From the NCBI GenBank assembly GCA_947427325.1, contig CANEHP010000104.1:1-7845 (forward strand): 7,845 bases of DNA, given 5' to 3'. The notes below the pieces were generated by a model, which was given only the letters and a program-made list of their open reading frames with translations, was not told the origin of the DNA and did not search any database. Source of the stretch: an uncultured Clostridia bacterium (GTDB lineage: Bacteria; Bacillota; Clostridia; Oscillospirales; Ruminococcaceae). A program made the translations under genes and the position numbers. Below, one piece after another: positions 6,591 through 7,845 of this stretch. Numbering within the stretch: the stretch's first letter is position 1; the number at the start of each line of letters is the position of its first letter.

Positions 6591-6595
6591 ACATT
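6568..6595 (+). promoter_or_regulatory. Sigma-E-like promoter candidate for spoIID
   Basis: ACATATT (6568-6574) and AATACATT (6588-6595), separated by 13 bp, resemble the mother-cell sigma-E consensus (about KMATATT and CATACAHT with roughly 14 bp between). B. subtilis spoIID is known to be sigma-E dependent, which makes this reading attractive. There is one mismatch in each box, the spacing is slightly short, and the AT-rich setting raises the chance of a coincidental match. Confidence 0.4.
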
Positions 6596-6611
6596 CCCAA
6601 GTATTAGTCAA
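6583..6611 (-). promoter_or_regulatory. Sigma-A-type promoter for the membrane protein/two-component operon
   Basis: Read on the minus strand, a -35 TTGACT (6611-6606) is followed after 17 bp by a perfect -10 TATAAT (6588-6583). That is 11 of 12 consensus bases with ideal spacing. Transcription should begin near 6576 and run into the gene starting at 6410. Its -10 overlaps the plus-strand -10 by four bases within the palindrome ATTATAAT (6583-6590). Confidence 0.75.
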
Positions 6612-6649
6612 CTGTTTTGAGGGATTTAATGATTTGAAATTCCCGATGA

Positions 6650-6670
6650 GAATTTTGAAATTCTTTTAAA
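6650..6670 (+). repeat. Left copy of an inverted AT-rich motif flanking spoIID
   Basis: The stretch begins GAATTTTGAAATTC (6650-6663) and continues TTTTAAA. Its reverse complement recurs at 7787-7808 on the far side of spoIID with only a one-base length difference in the T-run. The 14-base core is itself nearly palindromic. Confidence 0.6.
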
Positions 6671-6677
6671 AAAGGAG
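6671..6677 (+). promoter_or_regulatory. Ribosome binding site of spoIID
   Basis: AAAGGAG lies 5 nt before the ATG at 6683 and fixes this start. It directly follows the AT-rich motif GAATTTTGAAATTC (6650-6663). Confidence 0.85.
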
Positions 6678-6682
6678 AAAAA

Positions 6683-7600
6683 ATGAAAAAGTACCTGATA
6701 ATGGCAATAATTGCCGCCGCCCTGATCTTCACCGTGCCCAAGGTCCTGAAAGGCGCATTTTCGGATTTGGGCAAGCCCAAAACACAGCAGTCCTTTACCC
6801 TTACTCTTGTGGAATCGGGAAAGGAGATCACTCTGTCCGCCGAGGAATATCTGACAGGCTGTCTCTTTGCGCAAATCGATGTGTCCTACCACACAGAAGC
6901 GCTGAAGGCGCAGGCGGCGGCCGCCTATACCTATGCCCTGCGGCTTTCAATGGAGGGCAGAGAGCTTTCAAACAGCACCTCCTACTGTCAGCCCTACTTT
7001 ACCCCCGCAGAGGCAAAGGAATACTACGGCGACAGCTATCAAAAATATCTGCCCATAGTAAAAGAGGCGGCCGCTTACGGCGCAGACCACCCCATCTACT
7101 ATGAAAACAAGCCTATTTACAGCGTTTATCACTCCGTTTCCGCAGGAACAACCAACCGCCCCGAGTATATCTGGGGCATTAACCTTCCCTATCTTACAAA
7201 CAAGAGCTGCCCCGAGGATTTGAATTACAAAAACCTGCATTTTTCAAGAGAGATCTCGGTAGACGATATGCGCCGATATCTGCTGTATTACGATCCCACC
7301 CTTCAAATGCCCCTGGATTACTCCGCCTGGTTCACCGATATTGTAAAGGACGGAAACGGCTATGTTCAGACGGTAAAGGTAGGCGGAAAAACAGTCAGCG
7401 GCGGAGAGGCATGGAGAATGCTGGAGCTGCCCTCCACCGCCTTTGACATAGAATGGAACGGCTACAGCTTTACGGCTTCGGGCAGGGGCTGCGGTCACGG
7501 CGCAGGCATGAGCCAATACTCCGCCAACGCCATGGCTGACGGCGGAAAAACCGCCAAGGAGATTTTGGAATATTTTTATGACGGGTGCAGCGTAAAGTAA
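6683..7600 (+). CDS. spoIID: SpoIID/LytB-domain protein (stage II sporulation protein D)
   Basis: SpoIID is a membrane-anchored lytic transglycosylase that cleaves glycan strands from which the stem peptides have been removed, and drives engulfment in the mother cell together with SpoIIM and SpoIIP. The 305-aa product has a short cytoplasmic N-terminus, one TM segment (about 4-20) and the SpoIID domain from about 37 to 303. Visible family motifs are EALKAQAAAAYTYALR (72-87), where Glu72 aligns with the catalytic Glu88 of B. subtilis SpoIID, VYHSVSAGTTN (148-158), and the hallmark GRGCGHGAGMSQYSANAMA (267-285). The usual HSTSGG is HSVSAG here, a mild variation. Length is a little below B. subtilis SpoIID (343 aa). 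A strong AAAGGAG fixes the start. It stands alone on the plus strand, diverging from the operon; spoIIQ or M23 partners are not in the window. A paralogous SpoIID-like or LytB amidase-enhancer role cannot be excluded. Confidence 0.9.
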   Translation: MKKYLIMAIIAAALIFTVPKVLKGAFSDLGKPKTQQSFTLTLVESGKEITLSAEEYLTGCLFAQIDVSYHTEALKAQAAAAYTYALRLSMEGRELSNSTSYCQPYFTPAEAKEYYGDSYQKYLPIVKEAAAYGADHPIYYENKPIYSVYHSVSAGTTNRPEYIWGINLPYLTNKSCPEDLNYKNLHFSREISVDDMRRYLLYYDPTLQMPLDYSAWFTDIVKDGNGYVQTVKVGGKTVSGGEAWRMLELPSTAFDIEWNGYSFTASGRGCGHGAGMSQYSANAMADGGKTAKEILEYFYDGCSVK

Positions 7601-7605
7601 AAAGC

Positions 7606-7617
7606 CGTCATTTGACG
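7606..7617. repeat. Small palindrome after the spoIID stop
   Basis: CGTCA-TT-TGACG forms a 5-bp stem 6 nt past the stop codon. No T-tract follows, so it is at best a weak terminator or RNA-end stabiliser. No better terminator for spoIID is visible before the tandem array. Confidence 0.25.
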
Positions 7618-7639
7618 ATTACGGTTCGCTGTGGGGAAG

Positions 7640-7782
7640 GTCGGCGGTGATTTATGTCTGCTCTCAGGAAAGGCTGTGCCGATTTTTGCCCGCTCTCAGA
7701 AAAGTCGGTGCCGATTTATGCCCGCTCTCAGAAAAGTCGGTGCTGATTTATGCCCGCTCTCAGAAAAGTCGGCGGTAATTTA
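7640..7782. repeat. 32-bp tandem repeat array (four copies plus a partial)
   Basis: Units start at 7640, 7672, 7704, 7736 and 7768 (the last about 15 bp long), exactly 32 bp apart. The clearest unit begins GTCGGTGCCGATTTATGCCC and ends CGCTCTCAGAAAA. Units 3 and 4 differ at one base, unit 2 differs from unit 3 at three, and unit 1 at six, so the array has grown recently at its right side. There are no spacers, so it is not a CRISPR array. Because 32 is not a multiple of 3, a reading frame through it shifts phase from unit to unit. Two tiny frames (7654-7746 and 7718-7786) start with ATG inside units, but no gene is supported. The array lies just after spoIID. Confidence 0.92.
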
Positions 7783-7786
7783 CTGA

Positions 7787-7845
7787 TTTAAAAAGAATTT
7801 CAAAATTCGCAAAATAAAAATCCGCTCCGCCTTGCTCCGCTCCTT
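7787..7845. repeat. AT-rich tail with inverted motif and truncated GC-rich repeat
   Basis: GAATTTCAAAATTC (7795-7808) is a 6-bp hairpin (GAATTT/AAATTC) and the inverted partner of the motif at 6650-6670. It is followed by an A-rich run and then two copies of GCTCCGC ten bp apart (7824-7830 and 7834-7840). The window ends inside this GC-rich stretch, which may be the first arm of another palindromic repeat. The order, an AT hairpin followed by a GC-rich part, loosely mirrors the element at 1-74. Confidence 0.5.

Larger units (their letters stand above)
6411..6682. other. Divergent intergenic region
   Basis: This 272-nt AT-rich stretch separates the minus-strand operon from spoIID. It holds overlapping divergent promoters (6561-6611), a possible leader hairpin (6475-6536), a repeated TGATTTAAG (6457-6465 and 6502-6510), a repeated TTTGAAATTC (6633-6642 and 6654-6663, start to start 21 bp) and the spoIID ribosome binding site. 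I see no credible small gene on either strand; minus-strand frames that cross it are shadows of spoIID. Confidence 0.75.

Noticed and set aside
6604..6892. Small minus-strand frames across the spoIID start
   Set aside because: They overlap the clear spoIID N-terminus and ribosome site and show no domain or start signal.
6683..7600. Horizontal transfer of spoIID suggested by somewhat more frequent CTG/GCC codons
   Set aside because: By eye the difference from the neighbouring genes is small and they also use mixed leucine codons; a codon-usage calculation would be needed.
7640..7782. CRISPR array
   Set aside because: Units are directly abutting with no spacers, differ internally, and no cas gene is present.

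Overview
The window looks like the chromosome of an endospore-forming member of the Clostridia (Bacillota), most likely from the Oscillospiraceae/Ruminococcaceae area. The reasons are a SpoIID-type sporulation protein, the DUF1385 (YqhQ)-prmC gene pair typical of this phylum, AG-rich ribosome binding sites, and moderate GC with many Lys-rich N-termini. No rRNA, tRNA, transposase, phage gene or CRISPR array is visible. The species cannot be named from the sequence.

Layout: positions 1-132 hold no gene but a dense set of inverted repeats (a possible four-arm cloverleaf, then another hairpin and a 17-bp direct repeat). From 133 to 6410 six genes all lie on the minus strand. In transcription order they are an eight-helix membrane protein of unknown function, a putative lipoprotein with calcium-loop (FG-GAP/VCBS-like) motifs, an OmpR-family response regulator, a Cache-like/HAMP sensor histidine kinase, a DUF1385 membrane protein, and the release-factor methyltransferase PrmC. 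The first four are packed with overlaps or a 6-nt gap and look like one operon. A 78-nt gap with a strong hairpin separates them from DUF1385-prmC, which overlap by 7 nt. Positions 6411-6682 are a divergent intergenic region. A plus-strand spoIID-like gene follows (6683-7600), then a 32-bp tandem repeat array (7640-7782) and an AT-rich tail.

How the parts may work together: the membrane protein, lipoprotein and two-component pair plausibly form an envelope-sensing module. The kinase has its own extracytoplasmic Cache-like region, and the co-translated lipoprotein and membrane protein are candidate accessory sensors, targets or transport parts; this is inference from gene order. The operon promoter and the spoIID promoter face each other and overlap at a shared palindromic -10 (ATTATAAT). 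A sigma-E-like promoter for spoIID can also be read across the same bases. This suggests a mutually exclusive vegetative/sporulation switch between the operon and spoIID.

The least ordinary sequence is non-coding: the cloverleaf at 1-74, the near-identical inverted AT motifs on both sides of spoIID, the 32-bp tandem array, and the attenuator-like hairpin upstream of DUF1385.
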